DNA of 64,000 nucleotides from Actinoallomurus liliacearum (GCF_039542035.1 NZ_BAABHJ010000026.1:132397-196396); one strand, 5' to 3'; shown: positions 50,607 through 60,484, counted from the stretch's first letter. Program-made: numbers and translations. Notes: generated from the sequence alone by a model not told the origin.

Positions 50607-50981
50607 ATGGCTTGTCGCATCTCCGAACTGATAATCCCTTGCCGGGATCCGCAATCGCTGGCGGAGTTCTGGTGCGAGGTGCTGGGCTTCATCGTGCTCG
50701 ACACCGACGACGAAGGCGCGGTGGAGATCGGACCGCAGGAGGGATTCGGCGGGTTGCAGCCGACTCTGGTCTTCATCCCCACGACCGAGCCCAAGGCGGG
50801 CAGGCTGCGGTTGCACTTCGACGTCAACGCCACCGACCGCGATCAGGACGCCGAACTCGAACGCCTTCTGAAACTCGGGGCGCGCCCGGCCGACATCGGC
50901 CAGACCGGCGAGGAGCCATGGCACGTCCTGGCCGACCCCGAAGGCAACGAGTTCTGCCTCCTCCGAGCCCGCCTGAACTGA
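50607..50981 (+). CDS. VOC-superfamily (glyoxalase-like) protein
   Basis: 124 aa. Two VOC half-modules: ISELIIPCRDPQSLAEFWCEVLGFIVLD (1-28) and LRLHFDVNATDRDQDAELERLLKLGARPADIG, then WHVLADPEGNEFCLLRARL, the typical ending with the metal-ligand glutamate. Ligands at the usual H/E positions of glyoxalase I are only partly kept, so enzyme activity is unproven; binding of a small hydrophobic compound or antibiotic is equally likely. ATG 50607 has no strong ribosome site. Confidence 0.82.
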   Translation: MACRISELIIPCRDPQSLAEFWCEVLGFIVLDTDDEGAVEIGPQEGFGGLQPTLVFIPTTEPKAGRLRLHFDVNATDRDQDAELERLLKLGARPADIGQTGEEPWHVLADPEGNEFCLLRARLN

Positions 50982-51302
50982 GCCGGACGCCCCCGTGCCT
51001 CCAACCCGCCTCTGACCTGCGCGAACCTGGGGGACCTGGAGAGGGACACCGTGCCTGCCATGTCCCCACCCCAAGCCGTCGGGAACACGTCCAGCGGCCC
51101 GATCACGGGAGCAACGGTGCAGCGTGACCGTCTACTTCCATCCAGCCGCACCCGGGGCCGACACGGGTTCTTGATCCTGCTTCGCGCAGCGACGCGCTCG
51201 CGCCGGGTCATCCCCTCTGCCTCGCGCACCCGTCAGGGAAGCGGACCATGCCTCAGGAGCGATGGGGGAGCGCCCTACACGCGTAAGGCCGGTCGAAAAT
51301 CG
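50982..51302. other. Spacer with no supported gene
   Basis: 321 bases between the VOC gene and the tRNA-Gly terminator. Frames read arginine-rich and unstructured on both strands. A phrase resembling 49117-49141 (CCGTCGGGAACAC) recurs at 51077. Confidence 0.45.
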
Positions 51303-51340
51303 AAGGCCCAGGTCGCCGGATGCCGGTTGACCTGGGCCTT
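51303..51340 (-). terminator. Terminator for tRNA-Gly
   Basis: Perfect arms AAGGCCCAGGTC (51303-51314) and GACCTGGGCCTT (51329-51340). On the minus strand it lies just downstream of the tRNA and ends in TT. Confidence 0.85.
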
Positions 51341-51345
51341 GTCGT

Positions 51346-51419
51346 TGGAGCGGGCGACGGGAATCGAACCCGCGTAGCCAGTTTGGAAGACTGGGGCTCT
51401 ACCATTGAGCTACGCCCGC
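51346..51419 (-). tRNA. tRNA-Gly (anticodon TCC)
   Basis: Complete cloverleaf on the minus strand, 74 bases including the encoded CCA. The acceptor stem GCGGGCG/CGCCCGC is perfect, the D arm has AGCTCAATGGTAGAGC, the anticodon loop is TCTTCCAAA within the stem CCCAGTC...GACTGG-like, and the T arm is GCGGGTTCGATTCCCGT. The anticodon TCC reads GGA/GGG. Confidence 0.95.
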
Positions 51420-51533
51420 GTGCGCCGGAGAAGAGCGGATGACCGCCGATCCCACAACGTCCCTCGCGTAGCGTACCGGTTCCCGGACCCCGGTTGTGCA
51501 CGCGTGGGCGGTGATCGTAGGCACGCTCGGTCC

Positions 51534-52169
51534 CTATCCTCGGTCCTGTGGCGGCCGGGTACGGCGCGGTCGTCGGCCGGCCGGCCGGTCGCGGGCGGGC
51601 CGTGTGGGCCGGGAGGCCGTCCCCTCCTCGGTGAACAGCTGGGCGAACTGCGCGGGCAGTCTCCGGAAGAGGCGGGGCGTGCCGAGCGTCAGGACGTATC
51701 CCCACAAAATCATCAGGTTGCGGCAGCGGTCGTGCACCTCACGATCCGCGACGTTGACGATCGCGAGGACGAACAGCGTCAGTTCGCCGAGGAGGAGGAT
51801 CGTCCCCCAGCCGGCCAGCCCGACCAGGCCCCAGAGCACCACCGACGGTGGCAGGCGCAGGCCGGTGATGTGCAGGCCGTCGTGGCGGGCCTCCGAGAGC
51901 CACCATCCGGTCCCGCTCGCCCCGAACAGTCCACCGGCGACGTACAGGACGCCGCGGTTCCGCCGGGGGCGGGGACGGGCGTGGCGGTGCCGCGCGGGCG
52001 AGGACGCGCCCCCCTTGCGCGCGGACGACGTCCGTTCGTCCATGGTGGCCGCCACCGGTGGTGTCCCGTCGTCGGTGACGGTCGAGGACGGAGGCGCCCC
52101 GGCCAGGACGGCGGCCGCGCCCGATGTCCCGCTCGTGGCGGCCGACGACCGTGTCCCCATGTCATCCAT
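51534..52169 (-). CDS. Predicted membrane protein with low-complexity N-terminus
   Basis: 211 aa. The first 90 residues are Ser/Thr/Ala/Pro-rich (MDDMGTRSSAATSGTSG), then RHRHARPRPRRNRG precedes membrane segments (VLYVAGGLFGASGTGWWL, SVVLWGLVGLAGWGTILLLGELTLFVLAIVNVA, NLMILWGYVLTLGTPRLF). The tail is basic and proline-rich. Unknown function. ATG 52169 is chosen; the ribosome site is weak. It is upstream of tRNA-Gly on the same strand, 114 bases away. Confidence 0.58.
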   Translation of the reverse strand: MDDMGTRSSAATSGTSGAAAVLAGAPPSSTVTDDGTPPVAATMDERTSSARKGGASSPARHRHARPRPRRNRGVLYVAGGLFGASGTGWWLSEARHDGLHITGLRLPPSVVLWGLVGLAGWGTILLLGELTLFVLAIVNVADREVHDRCRNLMILWGYVLTLGTPRLFRRLPAQFAQLFTEEGTASRPTRPARDRPAGRRPRRTRPPQDRG

Positions 52170-53005
52170 GGCGACCGCCGGTGGCCGTGGGCGGTTCCCC
52201 GCGGTCGGAAGCGCCAAACCTCCGACCGGCGGACCGCCGGTGGCGTACGGTAGGACGCGATGGCAACCCGTGACCGCCGTGTGGCCAGTGCAATGGCGGC
52301 AAAATGCGTGAAATAGCCATTTCATGAACTCCCGCGAGCCTTGTCTGTTCCCGAAACCGGCAGGTTCGATGGAGGAGGGGGCCGCCCGCGTCTACCGCCG
52401 GCTGCGCCAACAGTCCCCGGTCGGAGATGGGGGCGGCCCTGATGCCTTTTCTGTTGTGCGACACCCGCGGGTGTCGGCGGCACTCCTCGGTCGCCGCGGT
52501 CGCGGGCGAACCCGCTGCTGAGCGGCCTTTAAAAACGATCTCGTAACGCCTCTCGAGGCGATCTTCCGCATTACCGGCAGTGACGGTCGAGGCGCCGGAA
52601 CCCGCGACGGACGCGGGGCTCCCGGACTCCCGATCGTGTGACGTGTGCATTAGAGTAGCTGATCAGAGGCGCTTTGCGACCACCGTGGACGCATTAATTG
52701 ATCGCACCATTAATAAGATCACTTTTAGCGCCGACGTGATTACTGACCGTGAATATCGGCTGGTGACAAACCGGGCGAAGTGTCCTCGTCGGGTGCGTGG
52801 GGGAGGGGTCCCATGGCGCGCCGGTACATTTCCGATTTGGAGCTGAATTCCCTTTGGCCCGTTATTTTCCGTGCCGCTGAGCCCGGCGTACGGTGGTCCG
52901 TCGGCCGGTGCGCCGAGCCCTACCCGCTACCAGCGACCCTGTCACCGTACGTGAGAACAGTGTGGCAGCCGGGAAGGGCGGCTTTTCGGTACACTCGGTG
53001 GCTCA
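52170..53005. other. Long non-coding stretch with AT-rich island
   Basis: 836 bases without a convincing gene. 52459-52476 holds an 18-base perfect palindrome (CGACACCCGCGGGTGTCG). From about 52640 to 52900 the sequence becomes markedly AT-rich for this genome, with a repeated ATTAAT, one or two bases, GATC motif (52692 and 52708) and CACTTTTAGCG. It must contain the tRNA-Pro promoter near the end. The AT-rich frames have poor ribosome sites and one runs into the tRNA. Confidence 0.55.
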
Positions 53006-53079
53006 CGGGCTGTAGCGCAGCTTGGTAGCGCACTGCGTTTGGGTCGCAGGGGTCGGGAGTTCGAATCTCCCCAGCCCGA
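53006..53079 (+). tRNA. tRNA-Pro (anticodon TGG)
   Basis: Complete cloverleaf: acceptor CGGGCTG/CAGCCCG, D arm AGCGCAGCTTGGTAGCGC, anticodon arm CTGCGTTTGGGTCGCAG with anticodon TGG (reads CCA/CCG), T arm GTCGGGAGTTCGAATCTCC. 74 bases, discriminator A, CCA not encoded. Together with tRNA-Gly it precedes tig as in related actinobacteria. Confidence 0.95.
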
Positions 53080-53091
53080 CATCCCGCATCA

Positions 53092-53128
53092 CGAGGAACC
53101 CCCGGGCGGCACGCCCGGGGGTTCCTCG
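53092..53128 (+). terminator. Terminator after tRNA-Pro
   Basis: Perfect 16-base arms CGAGGAACCCCCGGGC (53092-53107) and GCCCGGGGGTTCCTCG (53113-53128) with a 5-base loop, 12 bases after the tRNA. Confidence 0.9.
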
Positions 53129-53158
53129 TCTCATCGGGTCATCGCGGCCGGTGCGGGC

Positions 53159-53527
53159 TCACGGCAGGTCACCGCTTCCGCGCCGGTCCGGCCTGAGCGG
53201 GTCGTGTCCGAGGGTCATCAGCGACCGGCGCCACGCGTCGTTCACCGCGCCGCGTTCCGGCCGCGACTCCAGCCGCCGGGTGATCTCGTCGACCGTGCGG
53301 CGCATGGTCTCCAGGTCGTCGTCGGTCAGGTCCACCTTGCGCTTCCCGAGGATCTTCACCACCTCGGTCCCGAGGCCGAACCACAGCTTGTCGGGATCGT
53401 CGGGGAAGGCCTCCTCACCCGAGGTGACGGTCAGCAACCACGTTCGCAGTTCCTCCGAGGTCATGTTGACGAGCCGGTGGAACTCCTCCCACAGCGTCCC
53501 GACCTCGGGGGCGGTACGGTCTGCCAC
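53159..53527 (-). CDS. DUF3140 family protein
   Basis: 122 aa, the DUF3140 family widespread in actinobacteria. WEEFHRLVNMTSEELRTWLLTVTSGE (about 13-38) and VVKILGKRKVDLTDDDLETMRRTVDEITRRL (about 56-86) are the two conserved helices, and WRRSLMTLGHDPLR is the conserved C-terminal signature. Function unknown; a small DNA-binding or stress role has been suggested. GTG 53527 has GGAGGAGG upstream. Confidence 0.85.
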   Translation of the reverse strand: MADRTAPEVGTLWEEFHRLVNMTSEELRTWLLTVTSGEEAFPDDPDKLWFGLGTEVVKILGKRKVDLTDDDLETMRRTVDEITRRLESRPERGAVNDAWRRSLMTLGHDPLRPDRRGSGDLP

Positions 53528-53594
53528 GTTTCCTCCTCCGTCGTAGACGTCCTCTTCCCGCTCCGCGCTACCCGCCGGACGGGAAACATGCGGC

Positions 53595-54047
53595 TCACCT
53601 GCCGTAGCGGCCGACCAGGGTGCCGGTCGCGAGGACCCTGTCCGCCACCGCCTCGTCCAGATCCCGGGCCGAGAACCCGGGCGCCAGGTCCGAACGCTCG
53701 GACAGGGCCAGCAACCGGAACACGTACCGGTGCGGCCGGTCGCCGGGAGGCGGGTGCGGGCCGCCGTAGCCGGGACGGCCGTAGTCGTTGCGCCCCGGCA
53801 CGGCGCCGGTCGGCGGGTCGCCCGCCGCCATGCCCTCGGTCTCCGGCGGAATCCCCGCGAGCAGCCAGTGGACGAACGTGCCGACGGGGGCGTCCGGGTC
53901 CTCGCACCTGAGGACCAGTTCGACCGCCTCCTCCGGCACCTCCGACCACCGCAGCGGCGGCGAGACGTCGCCGGCCTCGTGTGCGTACTCCTTCGGAATC
54001 TCCGCGTGGTCGCCGAACGCGGGGCTTCCCAGCGTGATCTGTCGCAT
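53595..54047 (-). CDS. YbhB/YbcL-type PEBP family protein
   Basis: 150 aa. Signature: SPPLRWSEVPEEAVELVLRCEDPDAPVGTFVHWLLAGIPP with the DPDAP anion site (about 50-54), GRNDYGRPGYGGPHPPPGDRPHRYVFRLLAL with GPHPP...H.Y.F, and a C-terminal LATGTLVGRYGR. This is the more canonical of the two PEBP paralogues in the window (the other is at 2950). Function of bacterial members is undefined. ATG 54047 has weak ribosome sequence GGACCC. Confidence 0.9.
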   Translation of the reverse strand: MRQITLGSPAFGDHAEIPKEYAHEAGDVSPPLRWSEVPEEAVELVLRCEDPDAPVGTFVHWLLAGIPPETEGMAAGDPPTGAVPGRNDYGRPGYGGPHPPPGDRPHRYVFRLLALSERSDLAPGFSARDLDEAVADRVLATGTLVGRYGR

Positions 54048-54192
54048 GGTGAGGGTCCTGCCCGCTCCGGACCGTGGCCGACCGCGCGGGGCAGGCCTCC
54101 ACCTGCGCGAACTCTCTCCGCAGTCGCTTCGACCGCCGACCGACGGGGAACCGCTAGGGATGTGGCGGTTGACGAAACTCGGGGGTTATCTC

Positions 54193-54423
54193 ATGGCTCA
54201 CTGTGATGTCTGCGGCAATGAGTACGACAAGGCGTTCACCGTCATCACGGCGGACGGTGCGTCTCGTGTGTTCGACAGCGTGGAGTGCGCCGCGCACGCG
54301 ATCGCCCCGGTGTGCGAGCACTGTGGCTGCCGGGTTCTCGGGCACGGCGCGGAGGCCGGCGACCGGATCTTCTGCTGCGCGGCGTGCGCGCGTGCGGTCG
54401 GCGTCGAGAAGGTACGCGCCTGA
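54193..54423 (+). CDS. Small cysteine-rich zinc-ribbon protein
   Basis: 76 aa with C-x-x-C motifs CDVCGNEY (about 4-7), CEHCGCRV (about 41-46), CCAACARAV (about 62-66) and lone Cys/His residues (ECAAHAIAPVC) between. The CxxC pairs spaced by 35 and 16 residues fit two zinc knuckles. Related small proteins of actinobacteria are labelled metallothionein-like or hypothetical. Metal binding is inferred. ATG 54193 follows GGGGG. Confidence 0.75.
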   Translation: MAHCDVCGNEYDKAFTVITADGASRVFDSVECAAHAIAPVCEHCGCRVLGHGAEAGDRIFCCAACARAVGVEKVRA

Positions 54424-54462
54424 TCCGCGTCGGGAAGCAGGTACGGCCTGAGGAGGCGGCGG

Positions 54463-54873
54463 TCAGGCCGCCTTGGGCAGCCGGCGACCGGAGATCAGCT
54501 CCGGAGTGATGGCGATGAAGTGGTCCTGGGCGGACGGCGCCCACGTACGCAGCGGCAGCCCGCGGAGTTCGGAGAGTTCGCCGTTCTCCGACACGATGCG
54601 GGCGTGTCCGACGATCACCACGGACCAGCCGGCCTGAATCGCCGGGTCGAACTCGTCGACCTCGAACGCCACCACGGCGTTACGGGCCGCCGCGGCGAGC
54701 TTCGACCCGGACGACGTTCGGATGATCACCTCGCCGTTGGACATGAGAAAGTTGACCGGCTGGATCGCGGGGAGCGCCCGGTCCGTGAAGACGATCCGGC
54801 CGAGCGGGACCGCGGTGATCAGCCGACGGCACTCCTCATCCGACAGGATCTCCAGGCCACCGGAGTCGTACAC
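54463..54873 (-). CDS. Pyridoxamine 5'-phosphate oxidase-like flavin-binding protein
   Basis: 136 aa split-barrel protein of the PNPOx-like group (Pfam Pyridox_ox_2/nitroimidazole-resistance type). LSDEECRRLITAVPLGRIVFTDRALPAIQPVNFLMSNGEVIIRTSSGSKLAAAARNAVVAFEVDEFD spans the barrel and FMN/F420 phosphate contacts (RTSSGSK). It probably binds F420 or FMN and reduces an unknown substrate. GTG 54873 follows GAGGAG by seven bases. Confidence 0.85.
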   Translation of the reverse strand: MYDSGGLEILSDEECRRLITAVPLGRIVFTDRALPAIQPVNFLMSNGEVIIRTSSGSKLAAAARNAVVAFEVDEFDPAIQAGWSVVIVGHARIVSENGELSELRGLPLRTWAPSAQDHFIAITPELISGRRLPKAA

Positions 54874-55074
54874 AGGACACTCCTCACCCAGGGTCCAGGG
54901 TGCACACGGGTACCACGCTAATGAGGACGGGTGTGGCCGCGGTGAGACGAAGATCCCCCAATCCGGGGACGAAGGTCCCTTGTCCCGCCCGCCACGCCGT
55001 ACGAACGCCGTGCCGACGCGCGGTACGACGTGCCGTCCCCAGAGATGACGCGCGGTACGGCGTGATCCGGGGGT

Positions 55075-55446
55075 TCAGGAGCCGCAGGTGTGCTTGAGAT
55101 CGTTGGTGGCGGCGATCAGCGCGGACGAGTCGACGCTCGACCCGGTACCGTCCGCGGCCGCCTGCACCTGCCGGCCCAGCTGGTCCAGCGCGCCGGCCGC
55201 CTTCTCGGCGGACTTGCGCAGGTTCCCGTCCGTCTTCTTCGCCTGGCCCCGGAGCGTCGCGGCGCCGGAGGCGTACGTCCGCGCCACCTGGGTGGGGTCG
55301 TCGACCTGCGCCATGGCCTGCCGGCGGATGCCGTTCAGGGTGTTCTCCAGGCGGCCGCACGCCTTCTTGTCCACCCCGCCGCAGCCTGCCGCGGACAGGG
55401 CCAGCGCGCCGAGCAGGCACAGGCTGAGGACGCGGGTCTGGAGCAT
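55075..55446 (-). CDS. Small lipoprotein or secreted protein
   Basis: 123 aa. N-terminal MLQTRVLSLCLLGALALSAAGCGG carries a lipobox-like SAAGC; the alanine at -3 is non-consensus, so lipidation is likely but not certain. A mature helical part (ENTLNGIRRQAMAQVDDPTQVARTYASGAATLRGQAKKTDGNLRKSAEKAAGALDQLGRQVQAAADG) ends in a cysteine (HTCGS). Envelope-localised with unknown role. ATG 55446; ATG 55467 would add seven residues. Confidence 0.65.
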   Translation of the reverse strand: MLQTRVLSLCLLGALALSAAGCGGVDKKACGRLENTLNGIRRQAMAQVDDPTQVARTYASGAATLRGQAKKTDGNLRKSAEKAAGALDQLGRQVQAAADGTGSSVDSSALIAATNDLKHTCGS

Positions 55447-55746
55447 CGCAGCATCATGGCATGACATTTACTGATTCGTGGGTGCTTCCTGGTGCCCACT
55501 GTGGAGATCCTCGTGCTGAGGAACCCGACGGCGGCCAGGGGGGGCCTCCGGAATGAGCGCCCTTTCGCAATACTTGGGCACGCATTGCCGCCCCGCCTGT
55601 CCGTGGACATGGCCGAACACCATAGACTTGGCGCGCGAAGGCGCGCGGTGCCCGCATTCGGCGTGCCCGCGACCGGCTGACAACGCCGCCGCCCACGACA
55701 TCCAACGTGAAATCCGTGCCGCGGCCGGATCAAGGAGACCGCCCCA
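55447..55746. other. Divergent promoter region upstream of tig
   Basis: 300 bases with no supported gene. TAGACT at 55624 is a good -10 candidate for tig, but the -35 region at proper spacing is weak. The AAGGAGA ribosome site of tig lies at 55733. Confidence 0.5.
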
Positions 55747-57165
55747 GTGAAGACCGATGTTGAGGAGCTGAGCCCGACCCGGGTCAAGCTCACCGTCGAG
55801 GTGCCTTTCGACGAGCTGAAGCCCAACCTCGACAAGGCGTACAAGGAGATCTCGCAGCAGGTCCGCATCAAGGGCTTCCGCCCGGGCAAGGTGCCGGCCC
55901 GCCTGATCGACCAGTACGTCGGACGGGGCGCGGTCCTGCAGGAGGCGGTCAACGACGCGCTGCCCGACCTGTACGGTCGCGCCGTCCAGGAGAGCGAGGT
56001 CTTCGCCCTCGGCCAGCCCGACGTGGAGATCACCGAGCTGCAGGACAACGAGCAGTTCGCGTTCACCGCCGAGGTCGACATCCGGCCGAAGTTCGACGTG
56101 CCGGACTACGACGGCCTGGAGATCACCGTTGACTCCGTCGACGTGACCGACGAGGAGATCGAGCAGACGATCTCCAACCTCCGCGAGCGCTTCGCGACGC
56201 TGACCAACGCGGACCGGCCGGCGCAGGAGGGCGACTTCGTCTCCATCGACCTCGCCGCGAAGATCGACGGCGAGGACGTCGAGGACGCCCGCACCACCGG
56301 CTACTCCTACGAGGTGGGCAGCAACTCCTCGATCGACGGGCTCGACGAGCAGCTCGCCGGCATGACCGCCGAGGAGTCCAAGACCTTCACCTCCACTCTG
56401 GTCGGCGGCGAGCACGCCGGCGAGGAGGCCGAGATCACGGTCACCGTGCAGAGCGTGAAGATCAAGGAGCTGCCCGAGTTCGACGACGAGTTCGCCCAGC
56501 TCGCCAGCGAGTTCGACACGATCGAGGAGCTGCGCGAGGACGTCCGCAAGCGGCTGGAGCAGCAGAAGCGCGCCCAGCAGCTCGGCCAGGCCCGTGACAA
56601 GGCCCTCGAGGCGCTCATGGAGAAGATCGACATCCCGCTCCCGGACAGCGTGATCGAGAGCGAGGTCCAGCGCCGCAACGAGCAGCTCGACCAGCAGCTC
56701 CAGATGTACGGCCTGGACCGCGAGAAGTACCTTGAGCAGCAGGAGCAGACCGCCGAGGAGTACGACGAGGAGCTGCAGAAGGACGCCCGCGAGGCGGTCA
56801 AGGGCGGCTTCATCCTCGACCAGCTCGCCCTCCAGGAGGAGCTGACCGTCGAGAACGAGGAGCTGACGGAGTACGTCGTCTCCAACGCCCTGCAGATGGG
56901 CGTGCAGCCCGACGTCCTGGCGCGGCACCTGACCGAGAACAACCAGATCCCGGCCGTGGTGTCCGAGGTCCTGCGCAGCAAGGCCCTCAACCTCGTCGTC
57001 GAGCACGTCAAGGCCACCGACGAGAACGGCGCCGAGGTCGACCTGGCCGCGCTGCAGCGCCGGCTCGCCGGTGAGGACGAGGCGGAGGCCGCCGCAGAGA
57101 CCGGCGCCGACACCGCCGACGCCGCTGAGACCGCTGCGGCCGAAGATGAGAAGACGGACGCCTGA
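55747..57165 (+). CDS. tig: Trigger factor (ribosome-associated chaperone and prolyl isomerase)
   Basis: 472 aa. The ribosome-binding domain (1-115) includes GFRPGKVPARLIDQYVG with the FRxGKxP signature. The FKBP-type prolyl isomerase domain (about 160-245) reads AQEGDFVSIDLAAKIDGEDVEDARTTGYSYEVGS, then a long helical arm and an acidic C-terminal tail of Glu/Ala repeats typical of actinobacteria. It binds nascent chains at the ribosomal exit. GTG 55747 with AAGGAGA. It leads the tig - clpP1 - clpP2 - clpX block. Confidence 0.97.
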   Translation: MKTDVEELSPTRVKLTVEVPFDELKPNLDKAYKEISQQVRIKGFRPGKVPARLIDQYVGRGAVLQEAVNDALPDLYGRAVQESEVFALGQPDVEITELQDNEQFAFTAEVDIRPKFDVPDYDGLEITVDSVDVTDEEIEQTISNLRERFATLTNADRPAQEGDFVSIDLAAKIDGEDVEDARTTGYSYEVGSNSSIDGLDEQLAGMTAEESKTFTSTLVGGEHAGEEAEITVTVQSVKIKELPEFDDEFAQLASEFDTIEELREDVRKRLEQQKRAQQLGQARDKALEALMEKIDIPLPDSVIESEVQRRNEQLDQQLQMYGLDREKYLEQQEQTAEEYDEELQKDAREAVKGGFILDQLALQEELTVENEELTEYVVSNALQMGVQPDVLARHLTENNQIPAVVSEVLRSKALNLVVEHVKATDENGAEVDLAALQRRLAGEDEAEAAAETGADTADAAETAAAEDEKTDA

Positions 57166-57180
57166 GCAGGCTGAATTTCC

Positions 57181-57213
57181 GGACGGGCCGGCGCCGGTGG
57201 CGCCGGCCCGTCC
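57181..57213 (+). terminator. Terminator after tig
   Basis: Perfect 15-base arms GGACGGGCCGGCGCC (57181-57195) and GGCGCCGGCCCGTCC (57199-57213) with a 3-base loop, 15 bases after the stop. Confidence 0.85.
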
Positions 57214-57235
57214 GTATTCCCGCCTCCGTCTTCCA

Positions 57236-57249
57236 CGCCGAAAGCGAAC
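57236..57249 (-). promoter_or_regulatory. Candidate ClgR-like site upstream of clpP1
   Basis: Read on the minus strand, GTTCGCTTTCGGCG resembles the actinobacterial ClgR consensus (GTTCGCY, about 5 bases, GCG), though the spacer is one base shorter. ClgR activates clpP genes in Streptomyces and Corynebacterium, so the position is right. Next to it lies AAGCCGCC-CC-GGCGGCTT (57250-57267), a hairpin. Confidence 0.35.
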
Positions 57250-57337
57250 AAGCCGCCCCGGCGGCTTAACCCGCCGCTCCAGCGCGTTAATGTCGCAATC
57301 AACCGACCACGAACAACGAACCGGAGCAGGTGACGCA

Positions 57338-57976
57338 GTGACCACGCCTCCGACCTTCGACCGTCCGTCGCGCGTAGACGCGCGTACGGCCGAGGCGCCC
57401 CTCCTGCCGCTGGGGGACCAGCTTTATCAGCGGCTGCTGCGCGAGCGCATCATCTTCCTCGGTCAGCAGGTCGACGACGACATCTCCAACCGCATCTGCT
57501 CGGAGCTGCTGCTGCTGGCGGCCGAGGACTCCCGGCGGGACATCTACCTCTACATCAACTCGCCGGGCGGCTCCGTGACCGCCGGTATGGCGATCTACGA
57601 CATGATGCAGTACGTCCCGAACGACGTCGCGACGGTCGGAATGGGCCTGGCCGCCTCGATGGGGCAGTTCCTGCTCTGCGCCGGCACGCCGGGCAAGCGT
57701 TACGCCCTGCCGCACGCGCGCATCATGATGCACCAGCCGTCCGGTGGCATCGGGGGCACCGCCGCCGACATCAGGATCCAGGCCGAGCAGATGCTCTACG
57801 TGAAGACGACGCTCGCCGAGCGCATCGCCTTCCACACCGGTCAGCCGCTCGAGCAGATCCAGAACGACTCCGACCGCGACCGGTGGTTCACCGCGGAAGA
57901 GGCGAAGGACTACGGCTTCATCGACCACGTCGTGCACAACGCCAACCAGGTCGCCTCGGAAGGCGCGGTGTCATGA
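57338..57976 (+). CDS. clpP1: ATP-dependent Clp protease proteolytic subunit ClpP1
   Basis: 212 aa serine protease subunit. Triad: Ser107 in MGLAASMGQFLL, His132 in IMMHQPSGG and Asp177 in QNDSDRDRW. LYINSPGGSVTAGMAIYDMM is the substrate-binding strand. In actinobacteria it forms a mixed tetradecamer with ClpP2 and works with ClpX or ClpC. GTG 57338 is used; ATG 57290 is possible. The stop overlaps the clpP2 ATG by four bases. Confidence 0.96.
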   Translation: MTTPPTFDRPSRVDARTAEAPLLPLGDQLYQRLLRERIIFLGQQVDDDISNRICSELLLLAAEDSRRDIYLYINSPGGSVTAGMAIYDMMQYVPNDVATVGMGLAASMGQFLLCAGTPGKRYALPHARIMMHQPSGGIGGTAADIRIQAEQMLYVKTTLAERIAFHTGQPLEQIQNDSDRDRWFTAEEAKDYGFIDHVVHNANQVASEGAVS

Positions 57977-58659
57977 CTTTTGACCCTAGGGGACTGAACA
58001 CCGTGAACCACGAGATTCGGGCCGGCGTCCAGCCGGTGGAAAGCCGATACATCATCCCGTCCTTCGTCGAGCGCACGACGTACGGCGTCAAGGAGATGAA
58101 TCCGTACAACAAGCTCTTCGAGGAGCGGATCATCTTCCTGGGCGTGCAGATCGACGACGCCTCGGCCAACGACGTGATGGCTCAGCTGTTCACGCTGGAG
58201 TCCATCGACCCCGAGCGCGACATCAGCATCTACATCAACTCGCCCGGTGGCTCGTACACCGCCATGACGGCGATCTACGACACCATGCAGTTCGTCCGGT
58301 GCGACATCCAGACGGTCTGCATCGGGCAGGCCGCGTCGGCCGCGGCGGTGCTGCTGGGGGCCGGAACGCCCGGCAAGCGGGCCGCGCTGCCGCACTCGCG
58401 GATCCTGATCCACCAGCCCGCCACCGAGGGCGGCTACGGGCAGGCCAGCGACATCGAGATCCAGGCGAACGAGATCCTCCGGATCCGCGAGGAGATGGAG
58501 CAGATCCTGGCCAAGCACAGCGGCCAGGACGTGGAGAAGGTCCGCCGGGACATCGAGCGCGACCGTTTCCTCACCGCCGAGGAGGCCAAGGCTTACGGTC
58601 TGGTCGATGACATCATCGCCAGCCGCAAGAAGCGCGCTTCCGAGGTAGTGTCGTCATAA
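57973..58659 (+). CDS. clpP2: ATP-dependent Clp protease proteolytic subunit ClpP2
   Basis: 228 aa. Triad: Ser122 in GQAASAAAVLLG, His147 in ILIHQPATEGG and Asp193 in RRDIERDRFL. ISIYINSPGGSYTAMTAIYDTM is the substrate channel strand. The extra N-terminal part (MTFDPRGLNTVNHEIRAG) may be a propeptide; GTG 58003 is an alternative start. ATGA overlap with clpP1 gives coupled 1:1 expression of the two ring types. Confidence 0.96.
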   Translation: MTFDPRGLNTVNHEIRAGVQPVESRYIIPSFVERTTYGVKEMNPYNKLFEERIIFLGVQIDDASANDVMAQLFTLESIDPERDISIYINSPGGSYTAMTAIYDTMQFVRCDIQTVCIGQAASAAAVLLGAGTPGKRAALPHSRILIHQPATEGGYGQASDIEIQANEILRIREEMEQILAKHSGQDVEKVRRDIERDRFLTAEEAKAYGLVDDIIASRKKRASEVVSS

Positions 58660-58818
58660 GCGGCCTGTGGGTGACGCCCCGGTGTCCGCCAGATTGACCA
58701 CGCCAGAGGGCTCACTCACGGTCCAGGAGACGGTAACGTCGAGACACAACGTCGAGAGCCTCAGCACGCTCCCTCGCCCCGCTCATAGCGGGTGAGCGGC
58801 CCACGAAAAGGAGACAGG

Positions 58819-60093
<1,275 letters not shown>

Positions 60094-60119
60094 CCGCCTC
60101 TCCGTCTCCGGAGAGGCGG
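60094..60119 (+). terminator. Terminator after clpX
   Basis: Perfect arms CCGCCTCTCC (60094-60103) and GGAGAGGCGG (60110-60119) with a 6-base loop, starting directly after the clpX stop. The rest of the 390-base spacer up to valS contains no supported gene; it has several CGTACGG words and valS promoter elements. Confidence 0.82.
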
Positions 60120-60472
60120 CCGGCCTCCGACCCGTACCGTACGGCCCGGTCTTGAGGCCGTACGGCTTCGCCCCGAGGTGCCGCCCGATCCGGTGACGGG
60201 CGCGGGACTCCTCGATTCACCCCGGCACCGGTGCCGGCGGCCGTCGGTTCTCGGCATGGCCGCGATCAGGCGTTTCCGCCGACGTGGGGGCGAAGCCACG
60301 GCGGCTCGCCCGGCGACGCCCGCTCCGGGGTGACCCGACCGTACGTTGCCGCCCGCCCGAGGCCGTCGGCCGCCGCCTGGGAGACCGGGCGCGAGCGCGG
60401 CCGGCGGGACGATCGTTACCGAGGGAAAATCCGGATCTGCGGGCCGCGGCCACGGAGCCGCCGGAACATCCC

Positions 60473-60478
60473 TAAACT
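60473..60478 (+). promoter_or_regulatory. valS -10 element; probable leaderless transcript
   Basis: TAAACT sits six bases before the valS GTG at 60485, a distance that puts transcription start at or next to the start codon. There is no ribosome site between them. A -35 is not obvious. Confidence 0.55.
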
Positions 60479-60484
60479 TTTCGC

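Noticed and set aside
52780..53028. 82-codon plus-strand frame
   Set aside because: Runs into the tRNA-Pro gene and has no supporting codon structure.
60094..60484. T-box riboswitch upstream of valS
   Set aside because: No T-box sequence or stem I; the promoter appears leaderless.
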